From Chalara sp. BL73 (Eukaryota > Ascomycota > Leotiomycetes > Helotiales), in contig CAKJVC010000088.1 in assembly GCA_918026815.1 (NCBI GenBank), positions 372,001-436,000 on the forward strand: a DNA stretch of 64,000 nt, given 5' to 3'. The notes under the pieces are model-generated. The model ran no database searches. It had not been told where the DNA came from and saw only the letters and a list, made by a program, of their open reading frames with translations. Each line of letters begins with the position of its first letter. The stretch's first letter is position 1. Positions 23,611 through 35,234 of the stretch are shown piece after piece. The translations under genes were made by a program, and so were the position numbers.

Positions 23611-24570
23611 CTATGGCTTGCGTTGCTCTAGCAGTTGCGCAGGGGTCCTTCCATTCTCATCCCTCACATCAGAGCGTGCTCCATTGCTCTCTAACAGCTT
23701 CATGGCGTCGGCTTGGCCACCAGAAGCAGCAAAATGCATTGGCGTCCAGCTAGCATACAGGGATCTATTGTGTGGCGATAGAATGTCTTCCGTAAGTTGC
23801 TCGTTGACGTCAGCGCCGTGCTGCATCAAGAGGCGCATAGTGTCGAGAGCGCCAAGTTCTGCAGCGAGATGTAATGCACCAGAATGAGCGACGGAGACAC
23901 CGTGCTTCAACAGCAATTCAGTCATGCGAGTACCTTCAGCCTTGGCGGCGAGAGACAGAAGAGACGATCTATAGCTCCCGACTTTTTTTAGTGACGAAGC
24001 AGAAGGTATCGGATCTGCACCAAGCTGAAGAAGTACAGCGACTACTTCGGTTTGGCTTCGCTTTACGGCTTGGTCAAGTGGCAGTGTGTCATGACCGAGT
24101 AGTGGAGAAGTGACGATTGTTGGGTCCGCAGCTGCCAGTGCCTCGAATACAGCAGCGTGTCCATTGTTGATGATCCTGTCGACTGCCCACCTCGTTATAA
24201 CAGACGAGGGCTCTAAGCCTTGCTGCGACGCGAAGCTGAGTAACGTCGAAACAGCTGCAGCGTGCCCGCTCTCTGCTGCTTTGATAATTGCCCGTTCGAG
24301 GTTCGACATTTCCATCGCAAGCACGCCTCGCATATGGCTCTTATCATGGCTTGGGCGCTCTTGGAAATAAATGCAATGCGGCTTTTCAAGCGCAATCTTG
24401 GTCCACTGTGGCTGCGGGAGCATGCCTCGTAGTGCTATGTTGTCGCTCGAAAAGCTTGCCTCGATAAGAGGGAGGGCGACATCCTCGCCGATAAGTACGT
24501 CGAATACTGCTCTTGATGACTGGTATCCGGCCGAGCCAGGCTTCAGGTCTGCCATGGTCAATTCAGCCAT
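23611..24570 (-). CDS. Ankyrin-repeat protein
   Basis: Single exon of 319 aa on the minus strand, starting at the ATG at 24570; a second ATG in frame at 24555 is possible. The first 90 residues have no recognised domain. From about residue 90 there are ankyrin repeats, for example LERAIIKAAESGHAAAVSTL, PLDQAVKRSQTEVVAVLLQL, GALHLAAELGALDTMRLLMQ followed by HGADVNE, and TPMHFAASGGQADAMKLLES. The C-terminus is GRTPAQLLEQRKP. Such repeats bind proteins; no partner can be named. The frame is uninterrupted even though neighbours on both sides are broken, which suggests it is still under selection or is young. Confidence 0.7.
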   Translation of the reverse strand: MAELTMADLKPGSAGYQSSRAVFDVLIGEDVALPLIEASFSSDNIALRGMLPQPQWTKIALEKPHCIYFQERPSHDKSHMRGVLAMEMSNLERAIIKAAESGHAAAVSTLLSFASQQGLEPSSVITRWAVDRIINNGHAAVFEALAAADPTIVTSPLLGHDTLPLDQAVKRSQTEVVAVLLQLGADPIPSASSLKKVGSYRSSLLSLAAKAEGTRMTELLLKHGVSVAHSGALHLAAELGALDTMRLLMQHGADVNEQLTEDILSPHNRSLYASWTPMHFAASGGQADAMKLLESNGARSDVRDENGRTPAQLLEQRKP

Positions 24571-26493
24571 AGCTACAGTGGAAGAGAAGTTTGTGAGGAT
24601 GATGATGATAATGCTGGAGGTGATTTGGTATCAGAAGTCAGAAACGTGGACAAGAGTGTAGGCGATGTGCAGACTTTTAAGGAATACATGTATATTTATC
24701 TTTAAAAATAAGAATGAAGCGCTCTAGGCTGTTGGAGTTGGCAGGCTGTGCACCTTAAATTATTAGACGGATAGTGCTCTGCCACATAGGCAAATAGCCA
24801 ATAATAATAATAGTGCAGTTTCAACTCTGGCGTTTTATTTATATGATCCTTTTGACGTCCCTGACCCTGACCCCGATTCTAGTCCTCGAGAACTCTACAG
24901 AGGTATAGCCCATAATTTTACTAGTAGGCTAATCGGGGGATGGGATAGTTAAGCAGTGATTGTAGACAGACCTTACTTGATTAGGGATAGTGGACCCGCT
25001 GTTTTCCCACTAGAGTGATTTAGCAGTTTTGACTAGGATTTAAAATTAGCGTAGGCATTTAAGACTTGATTTTTCCGCTAAAGCCATAAAAATACTTATA
25101 TACTTCATTTAGCTTAAATTTATAAACTAATTTTAAAGACTTTAGTATTATTAATACTTTAATATATAAATATTAACTTAATATTATAAATTCAATCGTA
25201 ATACCTAAGGCAAGCAGGGACTCTTAGTCTCCTTCCTCATTTTTTATCGTCCTGCTCTGCTACCTTGTTTGTTAAATATAAATTCTCTTTTAAGGCCTAG
25301 GTATTCTGGCGCTTTCTGTTTGTAAAAGTATAATCACCTTAATAGTGGGGTTAGCATATATTGTCAACAAATATCAGGCAATAACGCAGCCCAAACAAAA
25401 AAAAAGATCGGGTATTACTATATGTTTGCTTCCTATTGATTTTGTATGACAATGCGATTATTTTCGGCTATATACCCTCACGAGGTCGCGATAACCCCTA
25501 TAGTCGAGAAGTTAACCTGAGTTATGCTGGACCTAAAGGACTCTTGTCTCAGGTGGCTAATGTGAAGGTGAGAGTTTCGTTGATAGCGCCAGGAAGACCA
25601 TCGTAGAGAGGAGCATCATAGAAAGAGGTTGATGGGTATTGATGGGTGATCTCTTGATGCGCGGAATCAGGTTGCTACGTCAATTGCGGAGTAATTGATT
25701 AGAATTTGGGACACCAAGTAGGTAGCTAGCACACCAAGTATCTGGTGTGAGATACACACTATGGATATTAGTGTCTTCAGGGACCATAGTGAAGACAATG
25801 CTCTGCCGTCCAAAGTTAATGTATTTGATCACATAGTAAGCATATACGCTCATGGTCCCCTCGAATTCTGATCAATATCTTTCGAATTAGAGCAGATATC
25901 TACCAGGTTGGTCCGTTTCGCTCACCAATTCATTAAGTACCTCTTTCGACATATGAAAGATCTATAGAGTGGCCAGCGCATGGGGCTTCTTTAACCAGTT
26001 ACTTGCCATTTCGTAGTTCACGACGCCAAGACCATCCATGTTAACCATAGTGAGCAATCAGAGAAATTAGCTGGAGTTGACCCTTTGGCGTGGTGGAAAA
26101 AATTTCCCTTTTAAAGGCTGTGTTATATGGACTTTTGAAATGAAGATTAGAAGTGATGATACTAGTACTTCAGATCTATCCAAGGTGAGGTCACATACAT
26201 CCTCCCGCATCATCACAAGATGGTTGTTGAAACATACTAAAGAACTTGCATAAACCTGTTCAATAAACGCCAGTGAGTTACCTGGCAGGTACCTACAATT
26301 CTTAGAATAACATGGACACTATAACTGGCGAGGACTTTGAGACTGTATATGAGGTGGGTGCGCCACTTTAGAGGAGTAATTCAGCCAATTTAGAATTCTG
26401 AATACATAGCCTCTTATCCAAGATCTCTAAGTTTGCAACAAGGACCCTCTAGACCAATGTAGCACGCGGGCCAGGCATACCTACAAAGCCTAT
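24571..26493. other. AT-rich intergenic region with unidentified coding-like remnants
   Basis: Visibly AT-rich from about 24690 to 25500. On the minus strand between about 26080 and 25560, coding-like pieces are interrupted by stops and frame changes, such as MASNWLKKPHALATL, MSVYAYYVIKYINFGRQSIV and TSFYDAPLYDGLPGAINETL. I could not assign them to a family. No intact gene was found. Confidence 0.35.
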
Positions 26494-27513
26494 TTAATTT
26501 CTTCCTTCAATACTAGTGAAAGGAAGCTTGGCTGGAAAGAAACTTGCTCGGTGCCTCGTGTACCATTCCAGATCATGTGCCATAATTATTTCAGTTCGTT
26601 GCAGACCTTCGCTAACGCTGTTTGTAAGTTGCCTAATTCTTCTAATAGTCTCCTCTGCCTTTGGCTTGTCCAAATGTATGCAGTGAGTATGTCCTCCATC
26701 ATCTTCCCAAGTCGCAACAGCTCTTTCTCCGCTGAGTAGTCGCGTGTCGTGACAAGCATCTCCACCCAAGTAAACCCAGTTTTGAGGCCCAATGCGGCAT
26801 AGGAGATTTATATGTCCCGGCAAATGTCCAGGACTATCGATTATATAAATTGAACCGTCACCAAGCAAATCTATGCCAAAAGGAAATGGACCAATAGGAG
26901 CCCACCTAAGGCTAAGGGTATTACCGGTCTTGAGAGCGAGGTTCACCGATTGACCTTCGGAGGCCTTGGGTAGCTCGATAGTGCGGTCGTCTGGTAGTAT
27001 ATCTGGCTGGAAATGTTGGTGGGATGCAATACCCCCAAGGCCGTGCTGAAGGATATTTAGTGACCCGCTGCCTAAGACAAAGGTAGCCTGCTTGAAATCT
27101 TCCGGATCTCCATGATGGTCATAATGGACGTGACTTAATAACACAATATCAATGTCAGTTGCGGCACTTAATCCTCCCTCAGACAGCTTCACAGCAATAC
27201 TTGGTCCTAGCGTAAAGGGTTCGCGGTTTTCGAGGTGCCTCTGTTGCTGCAATGTGTAATCCTGAGACCGCGAACGCAACCCCAGGTCAAACATCAATCG
27301 AACTGGTGATTTTTGTTGGGTTTTAACTTCTTTAAATCCCGGATGTGTGATAAGAAATGCTAGCGAAGGAACAGTTTTCTTTGCCTCTGGCTCACTAGGA
27401 TATACAAAGAATTTTTCAGGCAGGGTGATGAAGCCTCCAGCGAGGGCTGAGACGGATACATAGTCCTGATCCAAAACTGGCTGAGGGAGGGCCATTTTGC
27501 TGGCTCCTATCAT
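26494..27513 (-). CDS. Metallo-beta-lactamase-fold hydrolase
   Basis: Single exon of 339 aa, starting at 27513 (or at the second Met, 27495). The metal-binding motif HVHYDHHGD is at residues 128-136. Later SPGHLPGH and GGDACHD supply further metal ligands, with a downstream MAHD. This arrangement is that of the MBL-fold family that includes N-acyl-homoserine-lactone lactonases and fungal lactamase/glyoxalase-II-like enzymes. It lacks any signal peptide, so it is probably cytosolic. The substrate is unknown; hydrolysis of a lactone, lactam or thioester is likely from the family. It is intact amid several broken enzyme genes, so it may be the surviving member of an old cluster or simply an independent detoxification gene. 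Confidence 0.82.
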   Translation of the reverse strand: MIGASKMALPQPVLDQDYVSVSALAGGFITLPEKFFVYPSEPEAKKTVPSLAFLITHPGFKEVKTQQKSPVRLMFDLGLRSRSQDYTLQQQRHLENREPFTLGPSIAVKLSEGGLSAATDIDIVLLSHVHYDHHGDPEDFKQATFVLGSGSLNILQHGLGGIASHQHFQPDILPDDRTIELPKASEGQSVNLALKTGNTLSLRWAPIGPFPFGIDLLGDGSIYIIDSPGHLPGHINLLCRIGPQNWVYLGGDACHDTRLLSGERAVATWEDDGGHTHCIHLDKPKAEETIRRIRQLTNSVSEGLQRTEIIMAHDLEWYTRHRASFFPAKLPFTSIEGRN

Positions 27514-28137
27514 GTCATGAAATTGAGAAGGGTTTGCGAGAAGGAACAGATTGATAGGAGCAGGAATCTTATGTTCTTCAAATTATGTTTGCAAGTGTCG
27601 ATGCTAATATAGCCGTTGAATACCCCACATACAGTACTGCTTTATAAGTTTTTACGACACACCAGATTTTGACTTGGCAGTCATATGACGCACTTCCCAC
27701 CTGACCTTTTAGGCTTTTCTGCTTTAGATTCTTATATATCCGACCTACAAGTTCGCATGGGACTGCCGTAACGAATTCTATTTACTTAGTTAATTACCTT
27801 TTATCAATAACTTTACAACCACTTATTGATTTGATTTGAATTGTAATTCAATAACAAAAATGGTCTTTATTGTGTGCATTATGTTAAACTTGGTATTTAA
27901 TGTGCTATCTTTCCGCTTTAATTATTATTGTAGCTTTATATAGTATACTATTCGTAACCTACTGAATAAATTGTTGACGAAAATATTTTGAGCTTTAACT
28001 GAAACTTTTTTGGGCCTTTGATGGCTTCTTTTCTTTATTTCAGCCTTGGCCGAAATACCGCCGCATATAGGGTACAGGTCAGGTATTTTGCAGTCTGTGG
28101 TGAGAGTTCTTTTCTAGTATTCAATGTCTTAAGCGAC

Positions 28138-29190
28138 TCAGTACCGAACGGTTATAGCTGCAGCGCAATCACGCTTGATTAGGGCCGCGTGTGCCGCACT
28201 TTGAACTTTGATGTTGACATCAAATGGTGCTTGGTTTTTTATCAACTACGGAATGTTCATTGTGTCAATTGGATGAGCCTGAAATCATGTTAGCGGTTTC
28301 CGCAACATAAGTACCATGTGGTTTAGAGCAATATAGTGAAAATAAACTGTTGGAGAATATATATTGCTCACCTTGTCCTCAGTAAAATCGAAGCAGTAGA
28401 GGAGTCTTGCTACGGCAATCCAGACATCCATCTCTCCGACGTTCCAGCCAACACAAACACGTCGCCCTAGACTAATTAGCAAAGAGTACTGCCTGCGACA
28501 CGCTATGATAATTTAGTTGCTGGGACATGGAACGTTACCAGGTCCAAAGGCCCAATGACCCTTCAAACTGTTGTTTAAATCATCCTTCAGGAAGCGCGCT
28601 CAGGGTAGAGACTCTCCGGCTAAGGATACTCCTTAGGATCGAGGGCAATTGCCCAGGCATTCCAGACAAATACCGTGTCCTTGGGGAATCTATAGCCTTC
28701 GAGCTCGCCATCTTTGGTCAAGCTAGTTGAAGCGCCAATTTCCGCAATTTTCGGCCTCCAACGGGAGATCTCTTTGACGGTGGCAGTATTGTACGGTAAA
28801 CTTTCCTTGTCATTCCAGTCTGGTAGGCGTTCAGCATTCGATCCGCAAACAGCATCCAGTTACTCTCGTGCTCGGGCAACCCAGTCAGGATATGTAGCAG
28901 CGCCAGCAATCATTTGTCCAATTAACACTCTAGAGGTATCACTTCCAGCCTCCATCAAGGTTTCCAGAACGAACAGCTTCTGTGTCTCGTTCAAATATTC
29001 ATTATCGCTCAGTCTGAGGAAATCCACCACGAAACAGTCTCGTTGTCTTCCTTGTTCAAGTCTTGTCCGTACGGCATCTAGTTGCTTTTTGTATACCCAA
29101 ATTTAACTTGCCAGATTGGCCATGCCTCTCTTTGTGAAGACAGGTTCACGGAAGGGACTATTCTGAGACCAGGCACGAGAATAGAGGACC
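28138..29190 (-). pseudogene. Cytochrome P450 pseudogene, 5'-truncated
   Basis: Read from high to low coordinate: VYKKQLDAVRTRLEQGRQR, I-helix LETLMEAGSDTSR, YPDWVARAREYLDAVCG, K-helix VKEISRWRP (ExxR), GYRFPKDTVFVWNAWAIAL, FLKDDLNNSLKGHWAFGPG, then across an intron RRVCVGWNVGEMDVWIAVAR (heme Cys present), and a last exon HPIDTMNIP followed by LIKNQAPFDVNIKVQSAAH. Lesions: TAA at 29105-29103 (expected CAA), TAG at 28622-28620, a 2-nt insertion near 28592 and TAG at 28248-28246 (expected CAG). About the first half of the gene is absent, ending in AT-rich DNA. At least two stops are C-to-T changes at CpA, as RIP makes. Confidence 0.85.
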
Positions 29191-30917
29191 AGCGACTTTA
29201 ATCTTATCACTTTACTTTTAGTTGCAAATAAAATAAAATACTAAGGTTATTATTTCGCATAATATATTGTATGCTTGCGCTTTTATTTGTTGTATAAAGA
29301 AGTAAAAGGCTGGAAGGAATAACAGATTTTTTAACATTTTTGAATTTCCTTACCAAATGCTTAACATTGCGAAGTCAAAAATATCGAAAACGTTTTGTTT
29401 ATAACTAAATGTTTACTGTAAAAGTATTACGCTTTTAATATGCTAAAAAAGCAGGCGTATAATAAGTTTAAACTACTAACAAACTGTAAATGTGTTATAT
29501 AGTATATAGAAATGCGTGTTGTTGGAATAAATAATGGCTTGCTGACAAAAACAAACAACTTGAATATAGTAGTAATAATCTAGAGCATTTTTGTACCTAT
29601 GTAAACAGGCTCACCGTAATGAGGCATATAGCAACTACGGTAGAAATAGAACCCTGCAGATCTGGAATCAAGGACCCTAAAAGCTACTTTTACAGCTGAC
29701 GCAATAAAGCTCATGAGATCCGCTCCATAGAACGTTGGAGAGCATATATAGAGCACTATGCACCCTTCTAGACACGATGATTGAGTCAATTCGGGGACCT
29801 TTATATATTCCTTGCCTTTCGCTAGACATTTGCACTGTACCCTGTATCTTTCCAACTATGTATAAAGCATTTCTAAGCAACTCCTACACTTTATATAACT
29901 GGAAAAACTTCTTCAAAAACCCCGAAATTTTTGCAAAACTTTCCAGGATTCGATGTAATTTGACATTCGCTCGATTTTCGAGGAGTCCAACAGCTTTTGC
30001 TTGCACTCAGTAATAAAGGATATTTGTATAACTTTCGTGCTCGATCTTGCTACTTTAAGCTGTTAGAAAAGAGTTCAGACTCTTCAGATAATAATCGGGT
30101 TGTTGCTTGAATTTCCGGTGACATAAAACTCTTTTGTTTGTATAAGTGACTCGTTCAAGTTAGTAGTACTCAAGTCTTATTTATATGAAACAACGAAGTT
30201 GCAACTTAGCATATTATGGCCCTTTACTATACTTTTCTTTTCACCGAAAAATTTCCTTCAATCTTGCACCTTGGGAAGTGAATTACTATGCGCACTAGAA
30301 CACTCCAGACTTGAATGCTTCTATTAAAGCCCGAAAACATGCAATCGCCAGAAGTATTAAGTTGCTTAGAAATGCGGATATGTTTATAGCATTGCATAAA
30401 TCTATGCAACTATGTGCTCTAATAGTGAAGGAAATTATATTTACAGCGTACGAATAAGCACGTTACTCTTAAGTTGCACGCTATTTGGAATGCACAAACT
30501 CCTGCAGAATTAAAGCTCAGATCTCTATTTGAGTGAAATAAAAGATTCTTATTACGGCTCAAGCTTTCCGAGACACCCTACACGGTGGGCCCGCGGAACC
30601 CGGGGAAAAGTTAAAGGAATAAGGCGTAGTAATATAGATATAGATGTAGTAGTTCCAATCGAGAAAGTTCGCGTATCAATATAAACCGCTGTTTCAAGAC
30701 CCAGAAAAAACAGGTGCATAGCATCTTTTTGAGATTGATGCAGTACAACAGGAGCGATGCACGGCTGGAGGATGCGGATTGGTGGACTGATGCATATTTA
30801 TGTGTATATTAACTCAGAACTGTCTGAGTTACCAACAGTCGTTCATTGATTCACGTAAAAATCACCTAAGAAGAAGTCAAAGTGCTATGCAATGCTGAGG
30901 TAAATATCTGCCCGCTG
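29191..30917. other. AT-rich gene-free region
   Basis: Long AT-rich stretch with only short random open frames. It abuts the truncated end of the P450 remnant, so the missing half of that gene was probably lost or mutated beyond recognition here. A local GC-rich patch at about 30575-30605 is unexplained. No transposase or reverse-transcriptase motif was recognised. Confidence 0.4.
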
Positions 30918-31710
30918 CTATTGCAGTTTCAAATCATCCAAAAAGTCACACGTTGCCTTGATACATGCATCTGCAGCCTCCACCAATATCTCATGACCAG
31001 GAGCCTCAATGGTGACAACTTTGGCATTGGGGGCCTGAGATGCTTGCCATTCAATTTCAGTTTTGGGGATGACCGCGCTACTTGTTGGGCCAGAATCAGG
31101 TACGGACAATCGATGCCTTTGATGACTTGGCGGGAATCCAGCTTCGTAAGGAAGATGACATAGCCTGCTAGGCGTTCACTTGTTGTTTTGCCGGCTTCCG
31201 TCAGAAGCCATTCCGTATAGGCTGCATCATGCGTTGGGAGGGTCCGAGGGTCTTCGATAGAGCTTCGTTCCAGCCACGTGTACCAAGCTTCATGATTGCT
31301 TCTGGCCATGAATTCTCTCCTACAGTGAAAATTTGGATGGCTGATGCAGGCAGATATGATGGCGATGAGCAGGTAACAAGCGCAGATACACGATCTGGAT
31401 ACTTGACAGCTAGGTAGTGTCCAACTTCACCAGAGGTCACCTCCCCAAAGAAGATGACCTTCTGGATACCCAGCTGGTCAAGCATATCCGCAGTCTCATC
31501 CAAGATGATATCGATATCATATCCATAGCCACCTTCGTACATGTTATTCTCTTGGGCCGACCAAGGCGAGAGTCTCATTGGGAACGATGACGTCCTTGGC
31601 CTCGCGAGTCGCGACGGATCACGATATAGTCACGAGCAAAGTGCGGTACCCAGTGGTACCACATCTCACTCGTCCTGGCACATCCGTGGTTGATGAAATA
31701 GCCTTGCTTA
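30918..31710 (-). pseudogene. Alpha/beta-hydrolase pseudogene
   Basis: Pieces in order on the minus strand: GYFINHGCARTSEMWYHWVP and ARDYIVIRRDSRGQGR, then in another frame YEGGYGYDIDIILDETADML, GHYLAVKYPDRVSALVTCSS and KLGTRGWNEALSKTLGPS, then in a third frame TEWLLTEAGKTTSERLAGYV and IDCPYLILA, then again shifted TEIEWQASQAPNAKVVTIEA with PGHEILVEAADACIKATCDF to a stop at 30918. At least three frameshifts are needed. The catalytic His of PGHE is kept, but the nucleophile-elbow reads FFGEVTSGEVGH with no GxSxG, so the Ser is apparently lost. The fold is the epoxide-hydrolase/haloperoxidase-like alpha/beta type. It cannot give a functional enzyme. Confidence 0.8.
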
Positions 31711-33959
31711 CGATCATGGGTTTAAAGAAAAAGTAGACGAGCCAGATGCTTTGCTATCGCTCGGGAGGCGTTTTTTTTTTAATTTTGAGATGTGTCTTGT
31801 TGTAGCAATGAAGGCTCTAGGCTTTGGCTTCCCTGCTTTCTGAAGGACGAAAGTCTTAAATTTTATATTTCAAATAAGAATTATACTATGTTTTCTCCTT
31901 TACCTTTTGGGGCATCTACTTTGCTCCTACCAATCCGTTTTAGGTTAAGGTGGGGTAAATATAAAAGACTTTACTAACGCGTCTCTCACCTCACAACTGT
32001 GCTTTCATTATTGGCACAAGGCAGCCAATTTCGCTCGCTTTGGAGTGTTGAAATTTTTGGCCAAGAAACACAAAATCTCGATGGCCTGTATTGTATACCT
32101 GCCTTATTAACCGCCTTCAGCAAAGTTTGGTCGCAGGGATGAGATGTGGGCATAACGCATGGCAACTGCACACCACAAGTACCCTAGAGAAACACTAATT
32201 ACCCCACATTGGAAAATAGTGGGTCAAAACCTGTCAACTAACAGGCAAACTGGCGTCTCCTGAATGGAATGGGATGGTCCGTTTATTGAACTTTCAAGCT
32301 TGGGGCTGCGATTCGAAATTTTGGACCTAGTCTTGCATGTAAAAATTTGTATTCATGGCGGGCCATAGAAGAAATACAGCACATCGTGCTTTGGTCCTTT
32401 ACGGAAGACACCGACTCTCCAGAAAATCAAGCCTTTATCAATGCACTTCCTAAGACCGCACGATGTAATGGACAAAAATATATTCTGGAGTCGCGGTATC
32501 GCTAGATATCACTGCATGAGCTAATCTAGAGTGAAGGTATTTGTAATCAAGGTGTACCAGCAGTTAATATTCAAGCCCCTGTGGCACATATTTTAATGTA
32601 GCAAGTTCCCAAGCTTGTCAAAATAAAACAGCAAACTTTACTTTTTTAACATGTTATATAAAAAGTTACCAAGCTATAGTTGCGAAGCAGTTATATCAAC
32701 GTGTATCAGATTTTAATTTTAATTTAAAATAGTAGTAAGCACCATAAGTTTAATTATTAATACTCAGCTTATTGTATAACATTAACTTAATTCTGTATAC
32801 AACAAGCTTAGTATTTTTTTGTGTATAATATATACAACGATGCGTTTATTTTAAACGCCAATTAATAGTTCATTTGGCAATTACGATTTGTAAACTTTAA
32901 AATGTCATGAAAGTAGTTTATAAGTATAGTATTCTGAAGTATTGTTTTACTATATTACATTAATTTTGGATACCTATCACGTAGCAAAAGGTGTAGTAGC
33001 TATTGACTACGCTCTTGCTGGTGTGATTGTGGTTCCTTGATTGATAGATGGAGTTTTACGCTACGGAGTTGCGTAGGATTTTTAGGTCCCACTGTTTCAC
33101 GTGCCGGCAGCGAGATCATTGTTACATGCAAATAGCTACCAGCAACTATTCATATTTACTTATTAGCACCAGGCCTTGTAAAAACGCGCTGTGCGTGTTA
33201 TATTCAATATTTAAATCAACGATTTTAATTAGCTAACAAGTTTGCACGACGTACAGAAAAGCTGTAGCAAGTTAGTTGACAAGATGTACGGCTATACACT
33301 CATATAGGCTAATACAGAGGTAGGGACACTGGAGTTACATACTATTGTCTGTACTGCTTATAACTAATACCGTGAAACTTTAGCCCGCTACAAAATATTT
33401 ATCTCGCCCCCTTGACCTGCTTTTTGCTCCCAGACTTGCAAACAGCCAAAGCATTGGAGATGAGCGAACTCGAACTGCTGACCTTTTCTAATTTAAGATT
33501 TTTGGTGACCCGACATTGTTTGCTGCCTCTAGAGTTCCTTATTTATTTTTTTGAACCCCCTTATTTTAGCGAGACTTGGCATCGGTCGTTTCAAACTCTG
33601 TTGATATACGCCACATTCGGAATATTTGGTTTATTCCAAGTCAAAAGTATGACTACGTATATAATTCTTAGTAAATGGTCTTTATTGTATAGTATTCAAC
33701 ATTCCGGTTCATGAACCTCTTAGGTATGCCATTTTCAGCAACTTCTGACCTTTAATACAGTCAATCTAATAATTACTTCCGGGAACTTTTGGGGTCATAG
33801 GATAGTAGGATGGTGTGGTTAGACTATCTTGGCATTCAGGAGTCTATCTATTTCTTTTTCTCAATGCGGGCGCAGACCAAGGGTTAGCATTTGTGGCCCC
33901 ACCTCATCCTTCTCTGCCCTCCAAAATATCTTTCTCTCATACAAACATGAGCTGACTTG
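31711..33959. other. AT-rich gene-free region
   Basis: About 2.2 kb, very AT-rich between about 32590 and 33000. Open frames at 33048-33236 and 33412-33714 are short and compositionally random. No recognisable mobile-element domain. It looks like old, mutated non-coding or repeat DNA. Confidence 0.4.
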
Positions 33960-34154
33960 TTAAGCGGCGGCGGCGCCAACTGCAACGCCAAACAGTTCCG
34001 CATGGCGCATAGCGAGGCTCCAAATAGTGATGAGAGCACCGCCAACGATAGCAAGGAGATAGTATCGCTCTAGTGTAGACGAAAAGGGGTAACGCACCTG
34101 ACTTTCCGGAATCTGGAAGTGTTGTATAATAACCTTCAAAGAAACTCGTTTGTT
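33960..34154 (-). CDS. Possible C-terminal exon of a small membrane protein
   Basis: The minus-strand frame ending at the TAA at 33960-33962 is open for 64 codons and contains LERYYLLAIVGGALITIWSL followed by AMRHAELFGVAVGAAAA, a convincing membrane segment with short tail. The frame has no ATG, so an upstream exon or a spliced start is needed; the boundary was not resolved. An alternative frame upstream (TTLPDSGKS) would require an implausible 29-nt intron. I do not recognise the family. It could also be a gene remnant. Confidence 0.25.
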   Translation of the reverse strand, partial: NKRVSLKVIIQHFQIPESQVRYPFSSTLERYYLLAIVGGALITIWSLAMRHAELFGVAVGAAAA

Positions 34155-34440
34155 TTAATATCTATCCAAAGCTGTAATGAAGATCCTTGATGGCTATGGA
34201 TCCGGTATGACATGAAGTTATGGAGTTGTAATGATCAATTGGATGTGGAGATCAGCGTTTCACATTAGCAGGCTCCCACTCTCTGACATAGAGATCTGAT
34301 CATTCGGTGGCCCTTCAATTATAAGCTCTAGATGCGCAGCTCTACCACACCCGCCCTGTATCATTTCATGTACATCGATGGTGCGCACACAATTCTGAAC
34401 GTAATATAACCGATATCCCTACCTAAATCCAGCTGTGCAT

Positions 34441-34976
34441 TGTCACGAGCCCAGCCGAAGGAATCTTAGTTCGAAGGCAATAGAGATGTGGTTTGGATAT
34501 ATAGTTACATAAGAGAATCTAAAGCTAAAGAAAGAAAAGAAAAGAGAAAAGGAAATATGGTGGAGGCCATAGAAATATCCTCGACCTGGGCATTGGTGCC
34601 TAAGGCATTAACATTGGCAGGTTTGCCCACACCTCCTGCCATAGTTTGAGGCTCTATGCCAGGTGCCCCAAACAACCTCCTGGTTCGAGGCTGGTTTGCT
34701 GAAACTCACCGCCTACCAACTAGGGCATTATTTATGCCTGTCCAAATTCACCGCCTAATGACTAAAGCATCATCTACGCTTGTTTAGGTTTGGCGGTTTT
34801 ATTTTAGGCTTAACTCCGATAATATATAAAGGAGCTATCTTTTGTACTTATATGCACATTCCTTTTTTATATTTTCCAATTATATAATATCGGAATTCTG
34901 CTTTTGTAAAAAATGAGGCTTTGGTTGAGCAATAGGAGATGATATTCGGCACATGACTTATGCCCAGCGTGTGACA
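34441..34976. repeat. Candidate solo LTR
   Basis: A 536-bp block starts TGTCACGAGCC and ends GTGTGACA, so its termini are TGTCAC and GTGACA, a TG...CA inverted end of the LTR type. Inside, near 34820-34835, there is a TATA-box-like AATATATAAAGGAGC followed by a T-rich run, as in LTR promoters. No target duplication is seen and no internal retroelement sequence adjoins it. Treat as a hypothesis. Confidence 0.3.
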
Positions 34977-35234
34977 GTGACCAACCTTTTAATCTAAATC
35001 CAACATTAACGCCAAAAGGCATCTGCCCATACGTCAATTTTACTATCTTCGAAGCTTAAATTTCATCTGTCTCTGTCTCGGTTATTAGTTCAGCATCTAA
35101 GCATTGGATTCACTGTATTAGCTACTTAAAACTGTCCGCTCACAATCCACAGCTTATGCTGATTGAACTTATCCTCCATCCAGCCTCCACTGTTTCATTC
35201 TACATACTCTATTGTTATTCTAGCTCTCTTGACA

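Noticed and set aside
23390..23887. 165-aa plus-strand open frame
   Set aside because: Largely antisense to the ankyrin-repeat gene, whose repeats are clearly real.
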